NCBI RefSeq assembly: GCF_019511345.1
Contig: NZ_JAEUAK010000012.1
Location: 62,001-126,000 of the forward strand
Length of the DNA: 64,000 nt
Direction: 5' to 3'
DNA from: Rhizobium mesosinicum
Lineage (GTDB): Bacteria; Pseudomonadota; Alphaproteobacteria; Rhizobiales; Rhizobiaceae
In this document: in pieces, positions 25,568-34,864 of the stretch
Layout: each line of letters opens with the position of its first letter
Numbering within the stretch: the stretch's first letter is position 1
The notes under the pieces: model-generated
Seen by the model: the letters and a program-made list of their open reading frames with translations, nothing else
Told to the model about the DNA's origin: nothing
The model's database searches: none
Translations under genes and position numbers: made by a program

Positions 25568-26890
25568 CTATTTTATATAAGTGGCAAGTTTAAGGCCGGC
25601 ATTCATGAAATAGATCGGATCGACCGCATGTCCATCCTGCCGCACCTCATAATGCAGGTGCGTGCCCGTTGACCGACCTGTGCTGCCGGCAAGCCCGATG
25701 ACATCGTTGCGGCCAATCGTATCGCCGACTTTGACCAGAATTTCTGACATATGGCCGTAGCGGGTCGAAATGCCGTTGCCATGATCGACTTCGACCATGT
25801 TGCCGTAGCCGCCGGTCCAACCGGCCGCAATCACCTTGCCGGGGGCGGTGGGCCGGATCCTCTCGCCGGACGAGAAACGGAAGTCGATGCCGGAATGCAG
25901 AGCAAGCCGGCCGAGGAAGGGATCGCGCCGGTTGCCGAAGGGGCTGGTGACTTCCTTACCGATGGCCGGATTGCGGAAGGGCAGGGATTCAGCGGTGCTG
26001 CGCACCGCTTCCAGACGCGTCAGCGCACCATCGAGCTGGACGAGCGAATTGTTGAAATCGTCGTCGCTTTCTGGCTCCACGTAAGGACCGCCGACGGCAC
26101 TGTCCTCTTTTTCCTTTGCGGCGATCGTCTCAGCCGGAACAGCGATGTCGAAGCGGTGGAGCACGCCCTCGATCGTATCGGCGGCGTCGCCGGCGTCGCT
26201 CGTGAGCTGATCGATGCGGTTCTTCTGGTCCTGCTCGACGGTCTTCAGCGAGAGCGTAACCTTGGAAAAAATGCGGTCGGCACGGTCGCCGACGGTTTCC
26301 TCTGATGGAATATAGGCGAGCGTGGAGTTGTCGGGGGCGACAGCATCGGCCGGCTCGTTATCGGCTAACATCAGCTTTTCGATCGCCTGCGCACCACCGG
26401 AAAGCGATGCGCGCTTGTCCTTGATGTCAGGCGCATAAGCTTGCGCCGGTACATCGGTTACAGGAGCATCCTTGCCTGTCAGGCCAGAGCTTTCGGCGCG
26501 GTTGAGGAGGTTGTCGAGCTTTCCGTGGCGCGAGGTCAGCGCCATCTGCTGCTCCATCAGCTTGTCGACCTTGTCCTCGACCACCTGCTGATCGAGAAGC
26601 TGGCGGGAGGTGATGCGATCGACCTGGGCACGCAGTGCCGCGATGCGATCCTCATAGTCATGCTGCATACGGGCCTGACGGGCCATGGTCGCGCCGATCA
26701 GGTCATCGCGCAGCACGAGGTATGAGGTGGCGAGCAGATAGCCGATGGAAAAGACACCGACGAAGCAGAAGGCCACCGCCGCCATCCAAGGCTTCACCGT
26801 CATGTGACGCACCTTGTCGCCACTGGCAAGAATGAGGACGTGTTCCTGTGCCCTCTTGCCGAATACCCGACTGTGATGTCCGTTCGTCAC
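25568..26890 (-). CDS. M23 (LytM) family peptidase with transmembrane and coiled-coil regions
   Basis: Protein of 440 residues. A short basic N-terminus precedes one membrane helix (about residues 33-56), so the rest is periplasmic. Residues 72-130 form a coiled coil (MQHDYEDRIAALRAQVDRI). A long linker follows. The C-terminal M23 domain has LHSGIDF (His and Asp zinc ligands) and GTHLHYEV (the final His-x-His), so it looks catalytically complete. Such proteins cut peptidoglycan cross-links. The layout resembles the Rhizobiales polar-growth factor RgsM, but that identity is inference. Confidence 0.88.
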   Translation of the reverse strand: MTNGHHSRVFGKRAQEHVLILASGDKVRHMTVKPWMAAVAFCFVGVFSIGYLLATSYLVLRDDLIGATMARQARMQHDYEDRIAALRAQVDRITSRQLLDQQVVEDKVDKLMEQQMALTSRHGKLDNLLNRAESSGLTGKDAPVTDVPAQAYAPDIKDKRASLSGGAQAIEKLMLADNEPADAVAPDNSTLAYIPSEETVGDRADRIFSKVTLSLKTVEQDQKNRIDQLTSDAGDAADTIEGVLHRFDIAVPAETIAAKEKEDSAVGGPYVEPESDDDFNNSLVQLDGALTRLEAVRSTAESLPFRNPAIGKEVTSPFGNRRDPFLGRLALHSGIDFRFSSGERIRPTAPGKVIAAGWTGGYGNMVEVDHGNGISTRYGHMSEILVKVGDTIGRNDVIGLAGSTGRSTGTHLHYEVRQDGHAVDPIYFMNAGLKLATYIK

Positions 26891-26980
26891 CCGAGGGTCC
26901 CCCGAAGATTCGCGCTTAGCGCCTGCCCCATTGGGAGATGATTACATACTTTTATGGTTAACGGCCGGTTTACATCAGCA

Positions 26981-27008
26981 AGCCAGAGCTCACCAATCAG
27001 CTCTGGCT
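26981..27008 (-). terminator. Hairpin overlapping the stop codon of the DUF455 gene
   Basis: AGCCAGAGCT and AGCTCTGGCT form a perfect 10-bp stem around the 8-base loop CACCAATC. The complement of the loop and 3' arm contains the TGA stop codon of the DUF455 gene. No long T run follows on the minus strand, so it may be a weak terminator or a 3'-end stabilising hairpin of the bcp-DUF455 transcript. Confidence 0.45.
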
Positions 27009-27815
27009 GGTCGAGGTCAACGCCCTGTAGAAGGAGGGCGTCAGTCCGGCTTCGGCGCGGGCCACATCATTGAACGGTGCCTTTAGCGGACCGCGGAAAT
27101 TGGCCCGCACCAATTCCTGGAATGTCCTTGCCGGATCGCGCTTTTCACGGGCGCAAAGGAAGCGGAACCATTTGGCGCCGACGGCGACATGGCCCTTCTC
27201 GTCATTGTAGATGACGTCGAGAACGGCAGCACTTTCGAGGTCGCCGGTTTCGCGCATCTTGGCCTGCAGGGCAGGCGTAACATCCAGTCCGCGCGCTTCG
27301 AGAATGAGCGGCACGACGGCGAGGCGGGCCGTGAGATCGTTGCGGGTCGAGTGCGCAGCCTGCCAGAGGCCATCGTGGGCGGGCAGGTCGCCATAGTCGG
27401 CGCCGAGATCGTTGAGGCGCTTGCGCACCATGCGGAAGTGCTTGGCCTCTTCGAAGGCCACCTGCATCCAGCCGTCAAAGAAGGAATTCGGCACATGCGC
27501 CGAGGCAAATCGGGCCACAATGTCGAGCGCCAGATCGACAGCGTTGAGCTCGATATGGGCAATCGCATGCAGCAGCGCGATGCGGCCCGGCACGGTATGC
27601 AGCGAGCGCTTCTCCACCTGGGTCGGCGGCACCAACAGAGGCTTTTCCGGTCTCCCGGGACGCTCGGGCAGCGGCGCGTCGAGCGGCGAGCGCAGCGAGA
27701 TGCGACGTGCGAACCACCTGGTAGCGCTTTCCTGCGCGAGCTCCGTCTTGCGGTCAAGATCTGCCGAACGGATTGCATCGATCGCGCCGCCGCGCAGCGA
27801 AGTGATCGCCGTCAC
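26997..27815 (-). CDS. DUF455 ferritin-like family protein
   Basis: Protein of 272 residues from a GTG start that overlaps the bcp stop codon (GTGA). The family pattern is HAIAHIELNAVDLALDIV, then VAFEEAKHFRMVRKRL and VIYNDEKGHVAVGAKW. The repeated Glu...Glu-x-x-His arrangement suggests a di-iron four-helix bundle of the ferritin-like superfamily. Some relatives are annotated as MiaE-like or rhamnosyltransferase-linked, but their activity is not established. Coupling to a peroxiredoxin suggests an oxidant- or iron-related role; this is inference. Confidence 0.85.
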   Translation of the reverse strand: MTAITSLRGGAIDAIRSADLDRKTELAQESATRWFARRISLRSPLDAPLPERPGRPEKPLLVPPTQVEKRSLHTVPGRIALLHAIAHIELNAVDLALDIVARFASAHVPNSFFDGWMQVAFEEAKHFRMVRKRLNDLGADYGDLPAHDGLWQAAHSTRNDLTARLAVVPLILEARGLDVTPALQAKMRETGDLESAAVLDVIYNDEKGHVAVGAKWFRFLCAREKRDPARTFQELVRANFRGPLKAPFNDVARAEAGLTPSFYRALTSTSQS

Positions 27816-28285
27816 GCGGCAAGATTCCGGACGGCTTCGAGCACCGTTGCGGCATGCCCCGGCACCCTGACCTTCTGCCATATGGTGGCGATAGTGCCGT
27901 CCTTGCGGATCAGGAAGGTGGTGCGCTCGACGCCCATGAAGGTACGGCCATACATCCTCTTTTCCTTCCACACGCCGTAGGCCTGCAGCACCGTCTTCTC
28001 CTCGTCCGAGGCGAGTGCCACCGTCAGCTTGTGCTTCTTGATGAAGCGGTCATGGCAGGCAGCCGAATCGGGTGACATGCCGACGATGGCGGCGCCGGCG
28101 GCTGCGAACTCATCGGCAAGTGCGGTAAAATCCAGAGATTCGGTCGTGCAGCCCGTCGTGTCATCCTTGGGATAGAAGAACAGAACCACCGGCTTGCCGT
28201 GATAATCAGACAGCGAAATACGCCCGCCGCCGTCGCGCGGGAGGCTGAAATCAGGAGCACGGGAGCCAATACCGGGTGCAGACAT
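27812..28285 (-). CDS. bcp: Peroxiredoxin of the Bcp/PrxQ family
   Basis: Protein of 157 residues. The start MSAPGIGSRAPDFSLPRDGG is followed by VVLFFYPKDDTTGCTTESLDF, in which Cys46 is the peroxidatic residue. The usual resolving Cys five residues later is absent (Ser50 in TESLDF). Another Cys is present at 77 (DSAACHDRF), matching the position of the resolving residue in some atypical PrxQ proteins. It reduces hydroperoxides with thioredoxin. It is followed without a gap by the DUF455 gene. The open frame upstream of 28285 is not supported. Confidence 0.93.
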   Translation of the reverse strand: MSAPGIGSRAPDFSLPRDGGGRISLSDYHGKPVVLFFYPKDDTTGCTTESLDFTALADEFAAAGAAIVGMSPDSAACHDRFIKKHKLTVALASDEEKTVLQAYGVWKEKRMYGRTFMGVERTTFLIRKDGTIATIWQKVRVPGHAATVLEAVRNLAA

Positions 28286-28403
28286 CTCAAAACTTTCTTT
28301 TGCCGGGTTTAGGAGAGATACTATATCAGGCAGGTTATATAGTGGATGAAACGGCGTCCCGCCCAGAGCCATTCAAATCAGATTCAGGAGTTTCCCAAGG
28401 CGC

Positions 28404-31400
28404 ATGTCAGCCATTCGCGGCGAAAAGGTCACGTTCCGCAAGAAGGACATCGTCGCCTTGCACAACCTGCCTTCAGCGCAGGTGGAGGACCCGCTTATCG
28501 TGCATTGCCCGCCGCCGCGCTCCCGCGTGCGCGGCACGGCTAAGGTCACGGGCGGATTCTGCGCAGTCATCCTGTTCATCTTGGCGGCAATCGTCTTCAC
28601 CATCGAAAGCGGGGTCGTTGACGCGCCGCTATCGCAGCAGGCGCAGTCGGCGTTGAACATCGCACTCGGGCCGCGCTACCGTGCCGAAGTCGGTTCCACC
28701 GTCATCCGCTTCACATCCGGCCTGCGGCTGGCGCTCGAAGCGCGTGACGTCAACATGATCGACCAGCAGAGCGGCCAGCATCTCTCTACCACATCCTCCA
28801 TGCGGATGGCGCTCGATCCGCTTCAGCTCTTTCGCGGCCGCATCGCCATATCATCGGTCGAAGCCGACGATATCGCCCTCGACACGGCGCTGCTTCCATC
28901 AACCGCACCCATCAAGCTTGACGATCTGCGCGTCGATGCCATTCCGGCGGCAATGGAGACGATCTTCTCGCATCTCGACTTGTTCGAAACCTTCGTCGAA
29001 CGCGGCGGTACCGGCTCCGTGCGCATCTCCGGCATCGACATCAAGCTCGCAGATACGGCAAATGGGCCTCTTTCCCTCGTCGTCGACAATCTCGCCTTCG
29101 AACATGCCGGGCCAAACTCGCTGCGGCTCAGCGGCCAGATTTCCATCAACGGTGAAGCGGCAGACCTCAATGTGATCACCGAGCAAGCGGGCGGGCGGGC
29201 AACCCGAATGGTCGCCACACTGTCGCACGCCGACCTGACTCCCTTTGCGCTGAAGCGCAACGAACAGGGCGAGATCCGCCAGGGCCTCAAGACCTTTGGC
29301 GATCTCACCATTTCCGCGGTCAGGGCAGCCAACGGCGTCAAGCCGTCGCTCAATGCGGCTCTCAAACTCGATCCGGGCCTTATCTATGTCGACGGCGATT
29401 CTCAGGAACTGACGAACGGGCAACTCAATCTGGCCTATGATTTCGATAAGCAGACGCTGGAGATTTCCAGATCGCAGCTGCATCTCGGCGCGACCATTCT
29501 GCCGTTCAACGGCGCGGTCATCGATCTCGATAAGCTCGATCCGAGTGCGGGTAAGGGGTTCGGCATCGACGCGCTGATCAGCGGCGGCACCGCGGCACCC
29601 AATTCCGGCGAGCAGCCGCTATCTTTCGATCTGCAGGCGACCGGACGCTACCTCGTCGCCGGACGTGAATTCCAGTTTCCGAATATGGTGGCTTCCTCGC
29701 CGCTCGGCTCCCTCTATGGGGCGCTGCACGTTCGGCTGAACGACAAATCACCGGAGATCAGTTTTGCCGGCCAGTCGCAGCAGATGCAGACGACGGCAGT
29801 TAAGCAGCTATGGCCTTTCTGGATGGCGTCCAAAGCGCGGGTCTGGGTGCTGGCAAACCTCTTCGGCGGCGTGGTGACCGATGCGTCCATTTCCGTCTAC
29901 ATCCCGCCAGGGCGTCTGGATGAGGCAGCGGGAGGACGCGGTCTGCGGCTCGATGAAAACCAGCTCCGCATCTCCTTCGACATCGACGGGACGCGCCTGA
30001 ATGTCGCCGGCGATATCCCGCCGGTGCGCGATACGGCAGCGCATTTCGACCTGACGGGCGGAAGGGCGACGATCTCACTCAAGAGCGGCACCTCCTATTT
30101 CCCCTCCGGGCGTTCAGTAGCGGTGCAGCCGGGCACCTTCGTGATGCCGGCAGTTTATGACAGGCCACTGATGGCCGATGCCGACATTTCCGTTTCGGGC
30201 GCAGCCGATGCGGTGGGCGAGCTTCTGACCTACAAGCCGATCAAGGTGCTGCAGCGCGCAGGCTTCGTGCCAGACGACCTCAAGGGCACTATCGACGCGC
30301 ATGTGCAGGCGCATTTCGGACTTCTGTCCTCGCAGAACCCGCCGTCACCCGAATGGGAGGCGCAGATGAAGCTTACCGATGTTGCGCTTGCCAAGCCGTT
30401 CTCAGGGCGCGTCATCACCAATCTCGACGGCATGCTCGATGCCGATCCGCAGCAGGTGAAAGTCAAGGGCAAGGCCGACATCGACGGCGTCTCCGCCGAT
30501 ATCGATATGCTGGAACCCGTCGACAAATCTTCCGGGATCGAGCCACAGCGTGTGATCACGGCAACGTTGAACGGCGATCAGCGCGATAAGTTGCTGCCCG
30601 GCCTGTCCGGCATCCTCGGCGGCAGCGTCAAGCTGGTGCTGACGCGTATCGACGAAGACCGGCAGGGCGTTCAGCTCGACCTCGGCAAGGCATCGCTCGA
30701 TCTGCCTTGGATCGGCTGGTCGAAGGGTGTCGGAATTCCCGCCAATGCCGAATTCGAGGTTTCCGGCCCGCCTGACAATACCCAGGTCAAGAATTTCCGT
30801 CTGAAGGGGGATGGCTTCGGGGCGACCGGGGCGCTCGTGATCGGCAAGAGCGGATTGATATCGGCGGATTTCGATAGCGTGAAGCTGTCTTCCGTCGACG
30901 ATTTCGGGCTGTCGCTGAAGCGCAGCAAGGGCGGCTTCGATATTTCCGTATCGGGCGCCAGCGCCGATGCGCGGCCGATCATCGCCCGCCTGAAATCGGA
31001 TTCGGACAGCGATGGCGATGGCAGTGACAACAGCAGCGTAAGCGTGCGGGCGAAGCTGCAGAACATTATCGGCTTCAATGACGAGAAGATCGGGAATTTC
31101 CAGGCGCAGATCGCCATGAGCGGCAGCCGGCTGCAATCGCTGAATTTCTCCGGCATCACCGATAGCGGCGAGGCGATCGTCAGCCAGATGCAGAGCGGCG
31201 GCGTCATCAACATCACCAGCGGCGATGCCGGCTCCGTCTCACGCTTTGCCGATCTCTACCAGCATATGCAGGGCGGGCTTCTCAATCTGGCTATCCGTCT
31301 CAATGCGGGCGGCGGCTGGGATGGCTCGCTCGACGTGCGCCGCTTCTCGATCGTCAACGAGCAACGTCTGCGCTCGATCGTCTCCACGCCCGTCGGATCG

Positions 31401-31796
31401 GACCAGCGTACGCTGAACGAAGCCGTCAAACGCGATATCGATACTTCCTCGCAGCGTTTCCAGCGCGGCTTTGCCCGTATCGTTTCGCGCGGCGGTGCGG
31501 TCTCCATCGAAAATGGCGTGCTGCGCGGCGATCAGATCGGCGCGACGTTCCAGGGCATCGTGCGCGACAGGAAAGGCAATATGGACATGACCGGCACCTT
31601 CATGCCGGCCTATGGCCTCAATCGGCTGTTTGCCGAACTCCCGCTGATCGGCGTCATCCTCGGCAACGGCTCGGACCGCGGCCTCATCGGCATCACCTTC
31701 AAGCTGACAGGCAAGTTCGACCAGCCGAACCTGCAGATCAATCCGCTTTCGGTCATCGCTCCCGGCGTGTTCCGCCAGATCTTCGAATTCCAGTGA
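28404..31796 (+). CDS. Large AsmA/YhdP-like envelope protein
   Basis: Protein of 1130 residues. A short cytoplasmic N-terminus precedes one membrane helix near residues 48-68 (FCAVILFILAAIVFTI). The rest is a very long beta-strand-rich periplasmic region with repeated short strands. The C-terminus (GTFMPAYGLNRLFAELPLIG, then GNGSDRGLIGITFKLTGKFD) has the AsmA-like C-terminal/DUF3971 pattern. YhdP, TamB and AsmA proteins are thought to move phospholipids between the two membranes. The size and C-terminus make YhdP the closest named relative. It is transcribed divergently from bcp. Confidence 0.85.
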   Translation: MSAIRGEKVTFRKKDIVALHNLPSAQVEDPLIVHCPPPRSRVRGTAKVTGGFCAVILFILAAIVFTIESGVVDAPLSQQAQSALNIALGPRYRAEVGSTVIRFTSGLRLALEARDVNMIDQQSGQHLSTTSSMRMALDPLQLFRGRIAISSVEADDIALDTALLPSTAPIKLDDLRVDAIPAAMETIFSHLDLFETFVERGGTGSVRISGIDIKLADTANGPLSLVVDNLAFEHAGPNSLRLSGQISINGEAADLNVITEQAGGRATRMVATLSHADLTPFALKRNEQGEIRQGLKTFGDLTISAVRAANGVKPSLNAALKLDPGLIYVDGDSQELTNGQLNLAYDFDKQTLEISRSQLHLGATILPFNGAVIDLDKLDPSAGKGFGIDALISGGTAAPNSGEQPLSFDLQATGRYLVAGREFQFPNMVASSPLGSLYGALHVRLNDKSPEISFAGQSQQMQTTAVKQLWPFWMASKARVWVLANLFGGVVTDASISVYIPPGRLDEAAGGRGLRLDENQLRISFDIDGTRLNVAGDIPPVRDTAAHFDLTGGRATISLKSGTSYFPSGRSVAVQPGTFVMPAVYDRPLMADADISVSGAADAVGELLTYKPIKVLQRAGFVPDDLKGTIDAHVQAHFGLLSSQNPPSPEWEAQMKLTDVALAKPFSGRVITNLDGMLDADPQQVKVKGKADIDGVSADIDMLEPVDKSSGIEPQRVITATLNGDQRDKLLPGLSGILGGSVKLVLTRIDEDRQGVQLDLGKASLDLPWIGWSKGVGIPANAEFEVSGPPDNTQVKNFRLKGDGFGATGALVIGKSGLISADFDSVKLSSVDDFGLSLKRSKGGFDISVSGASADARPIIARLKSDSDSDGDGSDNSSVSVRAKLQNIIGFNDEKIGNFQAQIAMSGSRLQSLNFSGITDSGEAIVSQMQSGGVINITSGDAGSVSRFADLYQHMQGGLLNLAIRLNAGGGWDGSLDVRRFSIVNEQRLRSIVSTPVGSDQRTLNEAVKRDIDTSSQRFQRGFARIVSRGGAVSIENGVLRGDQIGATFQGIVRDRKGNMDMTGTFMPAYGLNRLFAELPLIGVILGNGSDRGLIGITFKLTGKFDQPNLQINPLSVIAPGVFRQIFEFQ

Positions 31797-31812
31797 TCGC
31801 TGGGAGTTGTCG

Positions 31813-32295
31813 GTGAAGAATTCCATTCTGATCCGGCCTTATACGCCTGATGATAGCGATGCGACCATCGAGATCTTCCTCCGTGCTATCCGTGAAGTCT
31901 CGTCGCGCGATTATTCGCCTGCGCAGATCAATGCCTGGGCGCAGGTGGAAGACCCTGCCAAGTGGGCCGAACGCCGGATAAGCCGCCCGGCTTGGATCGC
32001 TGACATTGACGGCAAGCCGGCCGGCTTCTCCGATCTAGTCGCCGATGGCTGCCTGGACATGATGTTCGTGCATCCCGAATTTCAGGGGTTCGGTGTGGCG
32101 AGCCGGCTGCTGGCGCGCGTCGAACTGGAAGCACTGGCATCAGGCATGGATCGGATCTACACGCATGCGAGCCTGACGGCGCGACCAATCTTCGAGCGCA
32201 AGGGGTTCGTTGTGGTCATGCGACAGACCGTCGAAAAGCGCGGGCAGAAGCTCGACAATTTCGTGATGAAAAAGCGTTACCGGCCGCTATCCTGA
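31813..32295 (+). CDS. GNAT family N-acetyltransferase
   Basis: Protein of 160 residues from the GTG at 31813 (MKNSILIRPYTPDDSDATIE), preceded by GGGAGTTG; a TTG at 31807 is an alternative. The acetyl-CoA-binding motif A is visible as LDMMFVHPEFQGFGVASRLL. Motif B contains TARPIFERKGFVVV. The acceptor substrate is unknown. It lies 16 bases after the large AsmA-like gene and is probably cotranscribed with it. Confidence 0.9.
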   Translation: MKNSILIRPYTPDDSDATIEIFLRAIREVSSRDYSPAQINAWAQVEDPAKWAERRISRPAWIADIDGKPAGFSDLVADGCLDMMFVHPEFQGFGVASRLLARVELEALASGMDRIYTHASLTARPIFERKGFVVVMRQTVEKRGQKLDNFVMKKRYRPLS

Positions 32296-32311
32296 GCCTT
32301 CAGCTCAACGC

Positions 32312-32343
32312 AAAAAGCCGGCGCGACGGCCGGCTTTTCTTTT
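32312..32343. terminator. Bidirectional terminator between the GNAT gene and tyrS
   Basis: AAAAAGCCGGC-GCGACG-GCCGGCTTTTCTTTT is a strong hairpin with an A run before and a T run after. It serves the plus-strand GNAT transcript and, read in reverse, the converging tyrS transcript. Confidence 0.85.
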
Positions 32344-32362
32344 GGTGCGTCCGTTGCGCGGC

Positions 32363-33619
32363 TTACGCTGCGCGGCGGATCAGGATGTGCTTCTTCTTGC
32401 CGAGCGATAGCTTGATGACGCCATCGGCGGTAATTTCACCGCTGCCGATCATCTTGCGCTCGTCGCTGACGGCCTTGTCGTTGATGCGCACGGCGCCGCC
32501 CTGGACGTGACGGCGGGCTTCGCCGTTCGAGGCGGCAAGTCCGGCGCGCACGATCAGCGACAGAAGGCCGATGCCGGCGTCGAGTTCGGAGGCGGGAACG
32601 TCAACGGAGGGCAGGTTCTCAGAGAGGCCGCCTTCTTCAAAGGTCTTGCGGGCCGTCTCGGCTGCCTGTTCAGCGGCCTCGCGGCCGTGCAGGATCGCAG
32701 TGACCTCGGTCGCGAGAATCTTCTTGACCTCGTTGATCTCGGAACCCGCGAGCGCGGAGAGGCGGGCGATCTCGTCCATCGGCAGCGTGGTGTAGAGCTT
32801 CAGGAAGCGCGAGACGTCGGCATCCTCGGTATTGCGCCAGTACTGCCAGAAATCATAGGCCGAGAGCATGTCCGCGTTCAGCCATACCGCACCGGTCGCG
32901 GACTTGCCCATCTTGGCGCCGGACGAAGTCGTCAGCAGTGGTGAGGTCAGCGCGTAGAGCTGCTTGGTCCCCATGCGGTGACCGAGGTCGATGCCATTGA
33001 CGATATTGCCCCACTGGTCCGAACCGCCCATCTGCAACCGGCAGTCGTAGCGCTTGGCGAGCTCGACGAAGTCATAGGCCTGGAGGATCATGTAGTTGAA
33101 TTCCAGGAAGGACAGCGACTGTTCGCGATCGAGGCGCGTCTTGACGCTGTCGAAGGACAGCATGCGGTTGACCGAGAAATGCTTGCCGACATCGCGCAGG
33201 AACTCAAGGTAGTTCAGCGAGCGCAGCCATTCGGCATTGTTGATCATCAGCGCGTCCTTCGGACCGTCGCCATAGTTCAGGTAGTTCGAGAAGACGCGCT
33301 TGATCGAGGCAATGTTGCCTTCGATCGTATCGACGGTCATCAACTGGCGGGCTTCTTCCTTGAAGGAGGGGTCGCCGACCATGCCGGTGCCGCCGCCCAT
33401 CAGCGAGATGGCGCGATGGCCGGTCTTCTGCATCCAGTGCAGCATCATGATCTGGATCAGCGATCCGGCATGCAGGCTGGGTGCGGTCGGATCGAAGCCG
33501 ATGTAGGCCGTCACGGTTTCCTTGGCGAAGAGATCGTCGAGGCCGCTTTCATCGGAAATCTGATGAATGAAGCCGCGCTCTTGCAGCGTGCGGAGGAAAT
33601 CGGACTTGAACTCGGGCAT
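32363..33619 (-). CDS. tyrS: Tyrosine--tRNA ligase
   Basis: Protein of 418 residues, MPEFKSDFLRTLQERGFIHQ to the C-terminus. The class I signatures are IGFDPTAPSLHAGSL (HIGH equivalent HAGS) and SGAKMGKSATGAVW (KMSKS equivalent KMGKS). The Tyr-recognition segment is QAYDFVELAKRYDC, and the C-terminal S4-like RNA-binding domain has GEARRHVQGGAVRINDKAV. The start at 33619 fits the family; a much longer open frame continues upstream but is antisense to anmK and not coding. Confidence 0.97.
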   Translation of the reverse strand: MPEFKSDFLRTLQERGFIHQISDESGLDDLFAKETVTAYIGFDPTAPSLHAGSLIQIMMLHWMQKTGHRAISLMGGGTGMVGDPSFKEEARQLMTVDTIEGNIASIKRVFSNYLNYGDGPKDALMINNAEWLRSLNYLEFLRDVGKHFSVNRMLSFDSVKTRLDREQSLSFLEFNYMILQAYDFVELAKRYDCRLQMGGSDQWGNIVNGIDLGHRMGTKQLYALTSPLLTTSSGAKMGKSATGAVWLNADMLSAYDFWQYWRNTEDADVSRFLKLYTTLPMDEIARLSALAGSEINEVKKILATEVTAILHGREAAEQAAETARKTFEEGGLSENLPSVDVPASELDAGIGLLSLIVRAGLAASNGEARRHVQGGAVRINDKAVSDERKMIGSGEITADGVIKLSLGKKKHILIRRAA

Positions 33620-33739
33620 GGGTTTCGTCTCTTGAACGTCGACAGGATTTGGGATTGACGCTTGTTGAACCGTCGCGGCGCGTTTAGCACTGTTTTTCCA
33701 AAAGTGCATCCGGGAATCGCATGAAAGGCTCGCGGCGCA

Positions 33740-34864
33740 ATGGATATCGTCAGGACTGCGATCGGTTTGATGAGCGGCACCTCGATGGACGGCATCGATG
33801 TGGCGCTTCTCAGGACAGACGGGCGAGGCTTCATCGAGCGCGGACCGTTCCTGGGCATTGCCTATGATGGCGGCTTTCGGGAGCGGCTGAAGCGTGCGCT
33901 GGATCTGGCCCGGCCGTTGACGGATCGTGCTGCGCGGCCGGATGAACTTAGGCAAATTGAGATCGAGCTTACCCAACGTCATGCAGATGCCGTTACGGCA
34001 TTTCTCGAAAAATTCGGACTCAGAAGCGGCGACGTCGATGTGCTCGGTTTTCACGGCCAGACCGTATTGCACCGGCCTGACGATGGGCTGACGATCCAAA
34101 TCGGCGACGGCGCGCTCCTTGCAGAACGATCCGGCATTCCGGTTGTCTATGACATGCGTGCCAATGACATGGCGCACGGCGGGCAGGGTGCGCCGCTGGT
34201 GCCGGCCTACCACGCAGCGCTTGCCGGCCGCTTCCAGAAGGACGGGCAACGTGTCTGCTTCGTCAACATCGGGGGTATTTCGAACCTTACCTATATCGGC
34301 GCGGAAGGGCGCATCGCCGCCTTCGACAGCGGCCCCGGCAACACGCTGATCGACCAGTGGGTGGAGATGCAAACCGGCAAGACCTACGATCCCGGCGGCG
34401 AGATCGCCGGGCGTGGGCAGGTGGTGGCCGAAATTGCCGCCCGCTATCTCGGCAGCCCGTTCTTCCAGGGCAATATCCGGCGCTCGCTCGACCGTGGCGA
34501 TTTCAAACCGCTGGCAGATGGTGAGGCGAGCCTGGAGGATGGTGCGCGCACGCTTGCGCATGTGGCTGCTGCTTCGATCGTCAAATCGGCCTCCTATCTG
34601 CCGGAAAGGCCCTCCGTCTTCATCGTCTGCGGCGGCGGACGGCTGAATGGTACGATCATGGCTGAGTTTGCCGATATGGCCGGGAAGAACGGTTCTCGTG
34701 TGATGAGCGCCGAAGAAGCCGGTTTCGACGGGGATGCGATGGAGGCGGAAGCCTGGGCCTATCTGGCCGTACGCTCGCTGGAGGGACTGCCGCTCACCTA
34801 TCCCGGCACGACGGGCGTCAGCCAGCCGGTAAGCGGTGGCGTGCTGGTGGAGCCAGCCAAATGA
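33740..34864 (+). CDS. anmK: Anhydro-N-acetylmuramic acid kinase
   Basis: Protein of 374 residues. The family opener GLMSGTSMDGIDVALLRTDG binds ATP. GFHGQTVLHRPDDGLTIQIGD, NIGGISNLTY and the DSGPGNTLID segment are also typical. It phosphorylates 1,6-anhydro-MurNAc during recycling of the cell wall. It is divergent from tyrS, an arrangement common in Rhizobiales, and its stop codon overlaps the start of the next gene by four bases (ATGA). Confidence 0.96.
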   Translation: MDIVRTAIGLMSGTSMDGIDVALLRTDGRGFIERGPFLGIAYDGGFRERLKRALDLARPLTDRAARPDELRQIEIELTQRHADAVTAFLEKFGLRSGDVDVLGFHGQTVLHRPDDGLTIQIGDGALLAERSGIPVVYDMRANDMAHGGQGAPLVPAYHAALAGRFQKDGQRVCFVNIGGISNLTYIGAEGRIAAFDSGPGNTLIDQWVEMQTGKTYDPGGEIAGRGQVVAEIAARYLGSPFFQGNIRRSLDRGDFKPLADGEASLEDGARTLAHVAAASIVKSASYLPERPSVFIVCGGGRLNGTIMAEFADMAGKNGSRVMSAEEAGFDGDAMEAEAWAYLAVRSLEGLPLTYPGTTGVSQPVSGGVLVEPAK

